From NCBI GenBank assembly GCA_016879935.1, contig JAACJQ010000057.1, positions 1-39,896 of the forward strand: 39,896 nucleotides of DNA, in the 5' to 3' direction. Shown piece by piece: positions 25,748-33,851 of this stretch. The stretch is from Archangiaceae bacterium (GTDB lineage: Bacteria; Myxococcota; Myxococcia; Myxococcales; Myxococcaceae). The stretch's first letter is position 1; each line of letters starts with the position of its first letter. The notes below the pieces were generated by a model, which saw nothing but the letters and a program-made list of their open reading frames with translations, was not told the origin of the DNA and ran no database searches. The position numbers were made by a program, and so were the translations under genes.

Positions 25748-27070
25748 ATGAACGAGTTCGAGCAGAGCAAGCAGGCAGCGAAGATCCGGGTGGTCGGCGT
25801 CGGCGGCGCGGGCAGCAACGCCGTGAACACGATGATTCAGTCAGGCCTCGAGCGGGTCGACTTCATCGCGCTGAACACCGACGTGCAGGCGCTCGCCAAC
25901 AACAAGGCGCCGACGCGGCTGCAGATCGGCAAGGAGCTGACGCGCGGTCTCGGCGCCGGCGCCAACCCCGAGATGGGCCGTCAGGCCGCCACCGAGTCGC
26001 GCGAAGAGATCGCCGCGCTGCTCCAGGGCGCCGACATGGTGTTCGTCACCGCAGGCATGGGCGGCGGCACGGGCACGGGCGCGGCGCCGGTCGTCGCCGA
26101 CATCGCGCGTGAGCTCGGCTGCCTCACCGTCGGTGTCGTCACCAAGCCGTTCCTCTTCGAAGGCAACCGTCGCCGCAAGGCGGCCGAGCAGGGCCTGCAG
26201 GAGCTGAAGGCCGCGGTCGACACGCTCATCACGATTCCGAACCAGCGCCTGCTCACGCTTCAGACCGAGCCGCTGCCGTTGCTCGACTCGTTCCGCACGG
26301 CCGACGAGGTGCTGCTGCACGCCGTGCAGGGCATCTCCGATCTCATTCAGTACCACGGGTACAGCAACGTCGACTTCGCCGACGTGAAGACGATCAGGAG
26401 CGAGCAGGGCCTGGCGCTCATGGGCACCGGCCGCGCGTCGGGTGAGAAGCGGGCGCTGCGCGCGATGGAGCAGGCGATCGCGTCTCCGCTGCTCGAAGAC
26501 GTGACGATCGACGGCGCGCGTGGGCTGCTCATCAACATCACCGCGGGTCGCGACATCACGCTGCAGGAGATCCACGAGGCGATCTCGATCGCGCAGGAGT
26601 CGGCTGACTCCGAGGCGAACATCATCTTCGGCTCGCTCGTGGACGAGAACGTGAAGGACGAGGTGAAGATCACGGTCATCGCGACGGGCTTCGTGGGTCG
26701 CGACGTGAAGGTGAGCTCGCGTGGCTCGGGTGAGTTCCGCCCGGCGACGCAGGGCTCGCTCATTCCCGGCCGCACCACGTCGGTTCCGTCGATGCCCGCC
26801 GTGATGGCGCCCGTCACCGTGACCGCGCAGTCATCGTCGAGCACGATGTCGATGAGCCCGGCGATGTCGCGTCCGCAGGCGCAGGAGCCGGTGGAGCAGG
26901 TCGCGACGCTGGTTCCGAACAAGGTGGGCTCGCGTCAGCTCGGCTCGAACGAGCGCCCGCAGTCGCCGCGCATCGTGACGCGTGACGCGTCGCTGCCGCT
27001 CGACGAAGACCAGTACGACATTCCGACGTTCCTGCGCCGCCAGGGCGGCCACAGCAACGATCCGGCGTAA
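25748..27070 (+). CDS. ftsZ: Cell division GTPase FtsZ
   Basis: FtsZ polymerises into the division ring. The 440-residue protein has [19 protein letters not shown], the tubulin signature [20 protein letters not shown], the T7 loop [10 protein letters not shown] with catalytic Asp residues, and VTVIATGF in the form ITVIATGF near residue 310. After a variable Pro/Ser/Thr-rich linker (residues about 335-420) the C-terminal peptide [10 protein letters not shown], which binds FtsA, is intact. Following the T7 loop this protein reads TIRSEQG where most FtsZs have a Met-rich loop; other parts are ordinary. ATG at 25748 follows a GAGGA ribosome site. It is the last gene of the cluster, ahead of a strong terminator. 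Confidence 0.97.
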   Translation: MNEFEQSKQAAKIRVVGVGGAGSNAVNTMIQSGLERVDFIALNTDVQALANNKAPTRLQIGKELTRGLGAGANPEMGRQAATESREEIAALLQGADMVFVTAGMGGGTGTGAAPVVADIARELGCLTVGVVTKPFLFEGNRRRKAAEQGLQELKAAVDTLITIPNQRLLTLQTEPLPLLDSFRTADEVLLHAVQGISDLIQYHGYSNVDFADVKTIRSEQGLALMGTGRASGEKRALRAMEQAIASPLLEDVTIDGARGLLINITAGRDITLQEIHEAISIAQESADSEANIIFGSLVDENVKDEVKITVIATGFVGRDVKVSSRGSGEFRPATQGSLIPGRTTSVPSMPAVMAPVTVTAQSSSSTMSMSPAMSRPQAQEPVEQVATLVPNKVGSRQLGSNERPQSPRIVTRDASLPLDEDQYDIPTFLRRQGGHSNDPA

Positions 27071-27091
27071 TCAGACTTGGCGGTAGATGGA

Positions 27092-27138
27092 CACGAGCCG
27101 AGGGGCGCTTGGCGGCCTCCCTCGGCTCGTGGTGTTTT
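27092..27138 (+). terminator. Rho-independent terminator of the dcw cluster
   Basis: CACGAGCCGAGGG (27092-27104) pairs perfectly over 13 bases with CCCTCGGCTCGTG (27119-27131), around a 14-base loop. GTGTTTTC follows. The stem starts 21 bases after the ftsZ stop. The T-run is short but the stem is very strong. Read in reverse it may also serve the minus-strand gene that ends at 27195. Confidence 0.85.
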
Positions 27139-27194
27139 CAGAGGCGGCCGCTCGCATCGGCGCAGTGTGCCGACGCCAGCTTCAGCCGGTCAAC

Positions 27195-28040
27195 TCAGAG
27201 CGGCGTGATGGCGAGGTTGTCGAAGTACAGCTGCGCTTCCCAGCTCGAGAACCCGAACCGGTCGTGGCCCTTGCCCTTGAGCGGGAACGGGTCGTCGAAG
27301 CGCATGAACTCCCGGCCATCGATCGACCAGATGATCGTCGAGCCACGACGCTCGATGTGCCAGTGCTCCATGCGGCCGATCTGCACCGGCCACGGGTTCG
27401 CCTCGACACGCATGCGGGTGTTCTCGCGGAACACGCCCGTCTTCACGAGATCGGCATCAGGCAGGTTCTTCTCGCGCTGAAGCCGGCCAGCCTCGGCCTG
27501 GAGCGCCGCCAGCGACGCGCCGTGCTCGTCGAGCCGCGCGATGATGCTGATGGAGTTGTTCCACCCGCCGTGAATCAGCACGTAGCCCGACGCGTGATTC
27601 CTGCCGTCGCCGAAGATCTCGCACTTGATGTCGCCCTCGGGAGACATGGAGCGAACGTCGAAATCGACCGCCACGTTCTCGGGCAGCTTCGCCTTGAGCC
27701 AGAGCGGGTTGTTCTTCACGCCGGGCGACAAGAGCTCGCCGCCGACCGTGCGCCACATGCCACCCGTCGACCAGAAGTCGGTCTCGACGACCGCCGGAGC
27801 ATCGAAGCTCTGCGGGCCGTAGGGCACGGTCGTGGTGACGGCCGACTCCCCGCGAAGCAGGAAGTAGTGAATGAGCGGCAGGTTGAAGATCGCGACCGCG
27901 GCGACGATGCCGATGATCGACGATCGGGGCAGGGAACCAGGCTTCTGCCACGGCGTTGCGGCGACTGCTTCGGTGCTGCTGACCGCGGGGGTCGATGACT
28001 CCACCGACTCCTCCTTGTCCTTGCGCTTCGGCTGTCCCAT
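27195..28040 (-). CDS. Membrane-anchored protein with a concanavalin-type (DUF1080/DUF1961-like) domain
   Basis: A 281-residue minus-strand protein. Residues 1-40 are charged and Ser/Thr-rich. Residues 41-64 are a transmembrane segment (SIIGIVAAVAIFNLPLIHYF). The outer part, about residues 80-280, has TDFWSTGGMWRTVGGELLSP, KLPENVAVDFDVRSMSPEGD, IHGGWNNSISIIARL and IWSIDGREFMRFDDPFPL. The sequence ends in FGFSSWEAQLYFDNLAITPL. This order of strands is that of lectin/laminin-G-like domains in the DUF1080 and DUF1961 families, some of which act on sugars. No catalytic residues are identified, so a sugar-binding role is only likely. Start is ATG 28040. It is convergent with the dcw cluster. Confidence 0.65.
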   Translation of the reverse strand: MGQPKRKDKEESVESSTPAVSSTEAVAATPWQKPGSLPRSSIIGIVAAVAIFNLPLIHYFLLRGESAVTTTVPYGPQSFDAPAVVETDFWSTGGMWRTVGGELLSPGVKNNPLWLKAKLPENVAVDFDVRSMSPEGDIKCEIFGDGRNHASGYVLIHGGWNNSISIIARLDEHGASLAALQAEAGRLQREKNLPDADLVKTGVFRENTRMRVEANPWPVQIGRMEHWHIERRGSTIIWSIDGREFMRFDDPFPLKGKGHDRFGFSSWEAQLYFDNLAITPL

Positions 28041-28090
28041 GACGACGGCGGCCCTAGCACGAGCCTCGGCGAGATGTCATCGCGAAGCCC

Positions 28091-28537
28091 TCATCGTCGT
28101 CGCAGCCAGATTCGGGTCATCGCGTTGGCCACCGCAGCGTGCTCGAGCAGGTGCGCGGCCATCACCCTCGGAGCGCCGCCCTGCGTCCACGTCCACAGCG
28201 GCGCGCCCGTGTCGACGAGCGAACTCCACTCGACACCGTACACGCTGCCTGTCGGAACACGATCGTCGTGCTTCTCGCCGATGATCACGAAGTCGGGCGT
28301 CTCGACGCGGCCCGGCGAGAACTCCGAGAGGCGCTGCCAGCTCTTGGGTAACCAGATGCGAAACGGCAGGCGGTCGGTGAACGTGCAGTCACTCAGCACG
28401 CGGCGAAGCGCGGGGTGAACCACGCCCCCAAAGCGGCCCTCGAGCGCGCTCCAGGCAGCGGCGTCGATGTCGAGTTCGACCGCGTCGACGGGCAGGCTCA
28501 GCAACTGGGCTGCCAGGGCGTCGGTGCGTGTCGTCAC
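28091..28537 (-). CDS. Hypothetical protein, 148 residues
   Basis: GTG at 28537, three bases after the stop of the upstream membrane protein gene, so the two are likely co-translated. The product has no signal peptide and is probably soluble. It includes VELDIDAAAWSALEGRFGGV, a middle with FRIWLPKSWQRLSEF and FVIIGEKHDDRVPTGSVYGV, and ends in a basic IWLRRR. The Trp-rich middle suggests a small alpha/beta domain, but I know no family. The coding call rests on operon packing and composition. Confidence 0.55.
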   Translation of the reverse strand: MTTRTDALAAQLLSLPVDAVELDIDAAAWSALEGRFGGVVHPALRRVLSDCTFTDRLPFRIWLPKSWQRLSEFSPGRVETPDFVIIGEKHDDRVPTGSVYGVEWSSLVDTGAPLWTWTQGGAPRVMAAHLLEHAAVANAMTRIWLRRR

Positions 28538-28540
28538 GGT

Positions 28541-29275
28541 TCAGTCGCCTTTGCCGCTGTCCTTCGTGTAGCTGGCCCACCGCTTCTCGACCTGCTTCTT
28601 CTCGGCGGCGGCCTTCTTGGCCATCACCTTGTCACGCTTTGCCTGCGCCGCCTTCTCGGGTGGGGGCAGCACGAACATCTGGTACCCGAAGCCCGCCACC
28701 GCGAAACACGACGCCACCGACACGGCCGCCGGCCACAGCCCGGCGAGCTTCTCGACGAGGGCCGGAATCGCGGGGCTCAGCGCCGCCATCAACCCGATGA
28801 GCGTGAGCCACCCGCCAGTCAACGTCGCGAGCAACACGCTGATGGGCCGCTCCATCACGACGCCCAGCGCCCCGCCGATGATGAACGCCGGCACGAAGCC
28901 GAGCAGCCAGTCACTCTGGCCCGCGAGGTTGGCCGCCATCAGCCCGATGGGAATGCCGAAGCCGAAGAAGACGCTCGAGGCCGGCACCACGAAGCCGAGC
29001 ACGCAGAGCAATGCCGAGGCACCCAGCGCGATCTGCTGCTGCTGGGTTCCAAACCCCAGGCGCGCCGCCAACGGTCCAATCCAGATCTGGCCGATGACGA
29101 GCCCGAGCGGCCCCGCCACCGCGCGAAACAACATGCCGCCGCCGCGGAGCAACATCGCGACGCCGATCGCCGACATCACGAGCCCGGCCCACACCGGCAG
29201 AAAGCGGAACAGCGCCACCCACCCCGCAGGGTCGAAGTGTTTGTACGGCTCGAGGGCTCGCTGCAGCGTCTCCAC
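28541..29275 (-). CDS. Polytopic membrane protein of unknown function
   Basis: A 244-residue protein from GTG 29275, with GGAG about eight bases upstream on its strand. Six or seven hydrophobic segments can be seen from about residue 20 to 205 (for example VWAGLVMSAIGVAMLL, IALGASALLCVLGFVV and VPAFIIGGALGVV). The C-terminal 40 residues are highly charged and rich in Lys/Ala (KAAQAKRDKVMAKKAAAEKK), a probable cytoplasmic tail. No transporter motif is recognised. It stands between the tail-anchored protein and the soluble protein, all minus strand with gaps of 3-11 bases, an operon of unknown function. Confidence 0.65.
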   Translation of the reverse strand: METLQRALEPYKHFDPAGWVALFRFLPVWAGLVMSAIGVAMLLRGGGMLFRAVAGPLGLVIGQIWIGPLAARLGFGTQQQQIALGASALLCVLGFVVPASSVFFGFGIPIGLMAANLAGQSDWLLGFVPAFIIGGALGVVMERPISVLLATLTGGWLTLIGLMAALSPAIPALVEKLAGLWPAAVSVASCFAVAGFGYQMFVLPPPEKAAQAKRDKVMAKKAAAEKKQVEKRWASYTKDSGKGD

Positions 29276-29286
29276 GAACGGCTCCG

Positions 29287-29694
29287 TCAGTGCGAAGAGG
29301 CCACGCCACCGTCAGCCGCGCTCGACACCGCGTCGGCCGGCTTGCCCGAGTAACGGGTCGTGGCGAGCGTGACGAGCACGAGAAACACCGCCAGACAGAT
29401 GCCCGCGTAGAGGTACGGCTTGGGCGGAACGACCGAGCGATTCACGATCGCCTGCGCGACCTGCTCGGGCAGCTCACCGATGTTCTCGTCCTGCGCCGAG
29501 TATTCCTTCGCCAGCCGCTTCGCGACCTCGTCGTCGTCGGGGCCCTTCTTGCCTTCGATGACGGCCTTCGCGAGCGTTCGCGCGGTGACGACGTCGCCCG
29601 ACTCGAGCGCAGCGGCCGCCACGGCCAGCACCGACTTCTTCTCGTTCTTCTCGGCCCGTGCGTCTGGGGAGGCCTTCTTCGAAGCCTTCGACAT
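29287..29694 (-). CDS. Small helical protein with a single C-terminal membrane segment
   Basis: A 135-residue protein from ATG 29694 (MSKASKKASPDARAEKNEKK); a longer open frame upstream is not needed. Residues 1-20 are basic. Residues 22-90 look helical (LAVAAAALESGDVVTARTLA, then GPDDDEVAKRLAKEYSAQDE), reminiscent of a short TPR-like region. A transmembrane segment at about residues 96-118 (YLYAGICLAVFLVLVTLATT) leaves a short outer tail. It overlaps in layout, not in sequence, with the next gene, whose start lies 11 bases after this stop. First gene of the minus-strand unit, divergent from the DUF4159 gene across 50 bases. Confidence 0.6.
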   Translation of the reverse strand: MSKASKKASPDARAEKNEKKSVLAVAAAALESGDVVTARTLAKAVIEGKKGPDDDEVAKRLAKEYSAQDENIGELPEQVAQAIVNRSVVPPKPYLYAGICLAVFLVLVTLATTRYSGKPADAVSSAADGGVASSH

Positions 29695-29744
29695 GCGCGG
29701 GCGTATAGCGTGATTCCGGGATAAGGGAACGCCCCGGAGGTTGC

Positions 29745-30488
29745 GTGCGTTCGAGGTCGGTGACACGTCGGGCACTCCTGCTGTCGTCTCTGGCGCCGGC
29801 CATCGCGCGCGCGTTCGGTGATGCCTCGCGGTTCATTCCCGCCGTCGCCCAACACTCCGGCACCTGGGACGTGCGCGCTTCCGGCCTTCGTCGCCTCGCC
29901 TGGGAGCTGCAGCGCCGCACCTCGGTCGAGTCGATCCTCGAAGCGCGCGCCACTCCGCTCGACAGCCCGAAGTTGTTCGAGCTGCCGTTCCTGTACCTCT
30001 CGAGCGATCGCGAGCTGCCTGCCTTCACCCCTGCGCAGACCGAGAACCTGCGGCGCTACCTCACCTTCGGCGGCTTCGTGTTCGCCGACGCCAACGATGC
30101 TTCGGCCGGCACCGGCTTCGACGCGAGCTTCCGCCGCGAGATGGCGAAGGTGCTGCCGCAGGTGCAGGCCCGCCCGCTGCCCGCCACGCACGTGGTGTTC
30201 AAGTCGTTCTTCCTGCTCGACACGGCTCCGGGCCGCGCGCTCACCTCGGCGCAGCTCGACGCCTGGAGCATCGGCAAACGCGCCGCCGTCATCTATTCGC
30301 AGAACGACGTCATGGGTGCGCTCGCTCGCGACGAGTCGGGCACCTTCGAGTTCGACGTGATGCCCGGCGGAGAGCGCCAGCGCGAGTACGCCACGCGCCT
30401 CGCCATCAACATCGCGATGTACGCGCTCTGCCTCGACTACAAAGACGACGGCGTGCACATCCTCGAGATCATGCGGCGGAGGCGCTGA
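29745..30488 (+). CDS. DUF4159-type exported protein
   Basis: A 247-residue protein with a Tat-like or Sec signal (SVTRRALLLSSLAPAIARAF). After residue 30 it has a domain of the DUF4159 type: PLDSPKLFELPFLYLSSDRE, then FTPAQTENLRRYLTFGGFVF, FADANDASAG and FDASFRREM. It ends with the long helix YATRLAINIAMYALCLDYKD. These are glutamine amidotransferase-like folds found next to VWA membrane proteins in MoxR/BatA-type loci; the gene that follows is just such a VWA protein. GTG 29745 has GGAGG at 29736-29740. An in-frame GTG at 29760 is an alternative start. Role unknown; family call moderate. Confidence 0.7.
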   Translation: MRSRSVTRRALLLSSLAPAIARAFGDASRFIPAVAQHSGTWDVRASGLRRLAWELQRRTSVESILEARATPLDSPKLFELPFLYLSSDRELPAFTPAQTENLRRYLTFGGFVFADANDASAGTGFDASFRREMAKVLPQVQARPLPATHVVFKSFFLLDTAPGRALTSAQLDAWSIGKRAAVIYSQNDVMGALARDESGTFEFDVMPGGERQREYATRLAINIAMYALCLDYKDDGVHILEIMRRRR

Positions 30489-30495
30489 CGGCTTC

Positions 30496-32769
30496 GTGGA
30501 CTCTTCGGCCGTCGACACCTGGAAGCTGGTCAGTCTCTCGGGGCTCCCGGTGTGGGCGCTGTGGACGCTCGGCGTCGCCGTCGTCGTCGCGGCCGTGCTC
30601 GCGTGTCTCGGCGTCGCGAAGGAGTCGATCGCCGCCCGCAAATGGTCGCTGTGGATTCTGCGAATTCTCGCGGCCGTCGCGGCCATCTTCTTCCTGATCG
30701 AGCCGGGCCTTCGCAAGGTGCAGGTCGCCCGCGTGAAGAACCGCGTGGCGGTGCTGGTCGATCGCTCCGCCTCGATGACGTTCCCCGTCGCGGTCGGCGA
30801 GAAGAGCCGCAGCGCTGCCGTCGCCGAGTCGCTGAACGCGCTCACGCCGCAGATGGAGGCGATGAAAGACCGCTTCGCCTTCGAGCTCATCGGGTTCGAT
30901 CCCGAACTTTCTCCGACGAGCGTGAAGTCGATCGAGAGCGACCCCGCGCGCGGTGGAAAGACCGATCTCCTCTCGACGCTGCGTTCGCTGAAGGCGTCTG
31001 AGGGAACGAGCGCACGCAAACTCTCTGGCGTGATCGTCTTCTCCGACGGCGCCGACAACGGAGAGCTCGCTCAGGGCCTCAACGGCCGCGCCAAGCAGGT
31101 GCTGCAGGACTTCGGCGTGCCGGTCTCGACGGTGGCGGTGGGGCAGGGGGGCCTGAAGGATCTCGCCATCGACAACATCAAGGTCGACGACTTCGCGTTC
31201 GTGCGAAACAGCATCACCGCCGAGGTCGAGGTGCGCGCCCGCGGCTTCTCGAACCAGGCCACACAGGCGGTGCTGCGCCGAGAAGGCCGAGTCGTGGCGA
31301 GCGCGCCGATTCGCTTCGCGTCGGACGACGACGTGCAGGTGGCCAAGTTCACCTTCGCGCCCGACCAGACCGGGCGCTTCGTCTACACCGTCTCGGTGCC
31401 CGTCTTTCAGGACGAGGCCGTCACCGAGAACAACTCCCGCGCGTTCACGCTCAAGGTCATTCGTGATCGGGTGCGCGTGCTGCTCGTCGCCGGTCGCCCC
31501 TCGTGGGACGAGCGCTTCCTGCGCGGGCTCCTCAAGCAGGACGCCAACGTCGAGCTCATCAGCTTCTACATCTTGAGGAACACGCCCGACGACCCGATGG
31601 TCGGCCAGGACGAGCTGTCGCTCATTCCTTTTCCGCGTGACGAGATCTTCAGCGAGAAGGTGCACACGTTCGATCTGCTCGCGATCCTCAACTTCAACAA
31701 CGACGACCCCAGCATCTCGCTCGGCCAGTACGAAGACTCGATCAAGCAGTACCTGCTCAACGGCGGCGCGCTCGCCTACGTCGGCGGCGATCGAACGTTC
31801 GGAGACGCCCGCTTCACCTCGTTCGGCGACGTGCTCCCCGTCACGAGCGCAGGCACCTCTGACCCGACGCCCTTCAAGGTGCGACTCACGCCCGAAGGCG
31901 CGCGTCACCCCATCACCGCCCTCGGCACCGGCTCGCAGTCGACCGAAGCGGCGTGGGAGGCGCTGCCGCCGATTCCGGGCATGAACACCGTGCGCGCGCG
32001 CCAGGGAGCGACCGTGCTGCTCGACAACCCGTTCTCGCTCGTCGACGGCAAGAACGCTCCGGTGCTGAGCATCTGGGACTACGGGCGTGGCCGCGTGATG
32101 GCGCTGACGACCGACGGTGCCTGGTCCTGGGCGTTCACCTCGCACTCCGCCGGAGCGCAGACGCGCGTGTTCGAGCGCTTCTGGAGCAACGCCGTTCGCT
32201 GGCTCGTGCGCGACCCCGAGCTCACGGCGATGTCCGTCACCGCCGATTCGCCCACCGTCGAGCCGGGCAAACCAGTTGGCATCTCGGCCGTTGCGCGCTC
32301 GAGCGACTTTCAGCCCGCCGCGGGAGCCCAGGTCACCATCGAGCTCATCTCGGCCGACGATGGGCAGGTCGTCGCGCACCAGACGGTCGCAGCCGCGGCC
32401 GATGGTACGGCGCACGTGGAGTTCCCCTCGCCGCCAGCCGGCCCGTACAAGATCGTCGGCAAGGCCACCGCGGGCGAGAAGGTGCTCGGAGAGATGTCTG
32501 ACGCCGTCGCCGTTCGCGCCTCTGGCCCCGAGCTCGCAGATGCGCGCGTGAACGCCGGTCTGCTCGAGGAGATCGCGAAGGCCACGAAGGGCACGTTCTT
32601 CGACAGTCCGTCGTTCTCGCTCAGCGACGTTCCCTTCAAGGAGCCGCCGCTGGTCGAGGTCGGACGCTCGAGAGATCAGCCGCTGTGGGACCGCTGGTAT
32701 TGGCTCGTGCTGATGGTGGTGATCATGGGCGCCGAGTGGGCCCTGCGTCGTCGCTTCGGGTACATCTGA
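30496..32769 (+). CDS. Membrane protein with VWA and amidotransferase-like domains
   Basis: A 757-residue protein. Two transmembrane segments occur near residues 15-40 and 52-75, and one at about 733-750 near the end. A VWA domain from about residue 83 has VAVLVDRSASM, with the MIDAS residues D89, S91 and S93, and VIVFSDGADNGELAQG. Beta domains follow. From about residue 320 there is an amidotransferase-like region (VRVLLVAGRPSWDERFLRGL, then LLNGGALAYVGGDRTFGD). Before the last helix lies another beta domain. This layout is the VWA/glutamine amidotransferase type of the MoxR-BatA family loci. The preceding DUF4159 gene ends eight bases upstream, supporting one unit. MoxR and DUF58 genes are not in the window. 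Confidence 0.8.
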   Translation: MDSSAVDTWKLVSLSGLPVWALWTLGVAVVVAAVLACLGVAKESIAARKWSLWILRILAAVAAIFFLIEPGLRKVQVARVKNRVAVLVDRSASMTFPVAVGEKSRSAAVAESLNALTPQMEAMKDRFAFELIGFDPELSPTSVKSIESDPARGGKTDLLSTLRSLKASEGTSARKLSGVIVFSDGADNGELAQGLNGRAKQVLQDFGVPVSTVAVGQGGLKDLAIDNIKVDDFAFVRNSITAEVEVRARGFSNQATQAVLRREGRVVASAPIRFASDDDVQVAKFTFAPDQTGRFVYTVSVPVFQDEAVTENNSRAFTLKVIRDRVRVLLVAGRPSWDERFLRGLLKQDANVELISFYILRNTPDDPMVGQDELSLIPFPRDEIFSEKVHTFDLLAILNFNNDDPSISLGQYEDSIKQYLLNGGALAYVGGDRTFGDARFTSFGDVLPVTSAGTSDPTPFKVRLTPEGARHPITALGTGSQSTEAAWEALPPIPGMNTVRARQGATVLLDNPFSLVDGKNAPVLSIWDYGRGRVMALTTDGAWSWAFTSHSAGAQTRVFERFWSNAVRWLVRDPELTAMSVTADSPTVEPGKPVGISAVARSSDFQPAAGAQVTIELISADDGQVVAHQTVAAAADGTAHVEFPSPPAGPYKIVGKATAGEKVLGEMSDAVAVRASGPELADARVNAGLLEEIAKATKGTFFDSPSFSLSDVPFKEPPLVEVGRSRDQPLWDRWYWLVLMVVIMGAEWALRRRFGYI

Positions 32770-32785
32770 GCCAGCACCTCGTGCT

Positions 32786-33079
32786 ATGCGCGCCCGACCT
32801 GTGGCGCTGCGAACCGTTCACCTCCGCATCGAAGGCCTCGTGCAGGGCGTCTCGTACCGGGCCTCGGCTCGCGACGAAGCGACGCGCCTGGGGCTCAGTG
32901 GCTGGGTTCGCAATCTGCCGAACGGTGACGTCGAAGCGCTCGCGGCCGGCCCCACCAACGCCGTCGTGCAGTTCGTCAGCTGGTGTAAACGCGGCCCCGA
33001 CGAAGCCCGCGTGTCGAACGTGACGATGACCGAAGCCGCCGCGGAGCCCGGTCTTCACGGCTTCGAGGTGCGGCGATGA
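32786..33079 (+). CDS. acyP: Acylphosphatase
   Basis: A 97-residue enzyme that hydrolyses acyl phosphates, cytosolic. It has the catalytic VQGVSYR (Arg) in RIEGLVQGVSYRASARDEA and the catalytic Asn in GWVRNLPNGDVEALAAG. The usual Phe of VQGVxFR is Tyr. Full-length fold is present. The stop overlaps the next ATG by four bases. The family call is certain. Confidence 0.93.
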   Translation: MRARPVALRTVHLRIEGLVQGVSYRASARDEATRLGLSGWVRNLPNGDVEALAAGPTNAVVQFVSWCKRGPDEARVSNVTMTEAAAEPGLHGFEVRR

Positions 33080-33501
33080 CGTACGGTCCTCCCGAGCTGC
33101 TCGTCTCGTTGCTCGGCATTCGCCCCGGCATGAACGTCTCGGTTCGCAACGCGCCGCCCGGCTTCATGGACGCGTTGGGCGCGCTGCCCGATGGCGCCTG
33201 CCTCGTCGAGACCTCACGCACCGGCATCGATCTCACCGTGCTCTTCGCGCAGCAGAAGCTCGCGCTCGTCGACCACCTCACCCGCGCCGTCGGCCTCATG
33301 AGCGTCACCGGCTTCGTCTGGGTCGTCTTCCCCACGCAGCCCAGCCCCATCGCGCCGAGCGAAGACTTCGTGCGGCTCGCCGGGTTCGAATTGGGTCTCG
33401 AAGACTCTCGCCGGCTGCTCCTGGGAGACCAGTGGACGGCCCTTCGCCTGCAGCGCCGAAAGGGTGCTCCGCGGCTCGAGAAGCCCCAGGCACAGGCCTG
33501 A
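33076..33501 (+). CDS. DUF3052-like protein
   Basis: A 141-residue soluble protein whose ATG overlaps the acylphosphatase stop. It reads LLGIRPGMNVSVRNAPPGFM, DALGALPDGACLV, a middle ALVDHLTRAVGLMSVTGFVW, then VVFPTQPSPIAPSEDFVRLA and AGFELGLEDSR. This order (G-x-x-PG, NAP-GF, then a W-V-x-P strand and a helix ending in GL-D) is the pattern of DUF3052 proteins, which have about 130-145 residues. The biological role of DUF3052 is not known. No transmembrane segment. The last 15 residues are basic and Pro/Gln-rich and may be disordered. Confidence 0.6.
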   Translation: MTYGPPELLVSLLGIRPGMNVSVRNAPPGFMDALGALPDGACLVETSRTGIDLTVLFAQQKLALVDHLTRAVGLMSVTGFVWVVFPTQPSPIAPSEDFVRLAGFELGLEDSRRLLLGDQWTALRLQRRKGAPRLEKPQAQA

Positions 33502-33851
33502 TGCACCGCGGCACGGGCGTTTTCGGCAGCTGACGGTTTCCTTCGGCTACCGATTCGTGTCAGAATTCACGCGTTTCCCACTTTTCGACGGGCCCCGCTC
33601 AACGGCAAGACGTTCTCGCTCACGACCGGGTCCACACGGGTTTCCGCCCCCCACTTTCCCGGGCGGTTGAGTTCACCGGCGGGAGGTCCAGCGTTTGGTC
33701 GACCTTCGCGGCATGACACCATCAGGTGTACATCGAGCGAGGGCGGCCTTGCTGGCCAGCCTCCAGCCTTTCGCAGTCGAGTTGGCGCCGTCTCACTTCG
33801 TCTCCCGTCCGGAGCGGCACGTCGCGCCATCGACACAGGCAGGTTCATCAC
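33502..33851 (+). promoter_or_regulatory. 350-base leader of the RNase E/G gene
   Basis: No convincing gene in this stretch. It holds a weak hairpin CCCG..CGG with CCG..CGGG (33658-33683, loop TTGAGTTCA), an AGGTC/GACCT pair flanking 33685-33706, and ACACC-ATCA-GGTGT (33716-33729). An open frame runs from 33726 into the gene but lacks family similarity. Long leaders through which the enzyme limits its own message are known for E. coli rne; the same here is inference. I see no clear promoter. Confidence 0.35.

Noticed and set aside
25665-25751. Possible 28-residue ORF from GTG 25665 that overlaps the ftsZ start
   Set aside because: No ribosome site before the GTG and the length is expected by chance at this GC content; kept only as an alternative within the findings.
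27087-27998. Plus-strand frame across the dcw terminator and the lectin-like gene
   Set aside because: It would begin inside a strong terminator and reads Arg/His-rich sequence; the minus strand has a membrane segment and a domain.
33726-33851. In-frame 5' extension of the RNase E/G gene
   Set aside because: The N-terminus at 33852 is that of the family; the extension is Ser/Arg-rich with no similarity.
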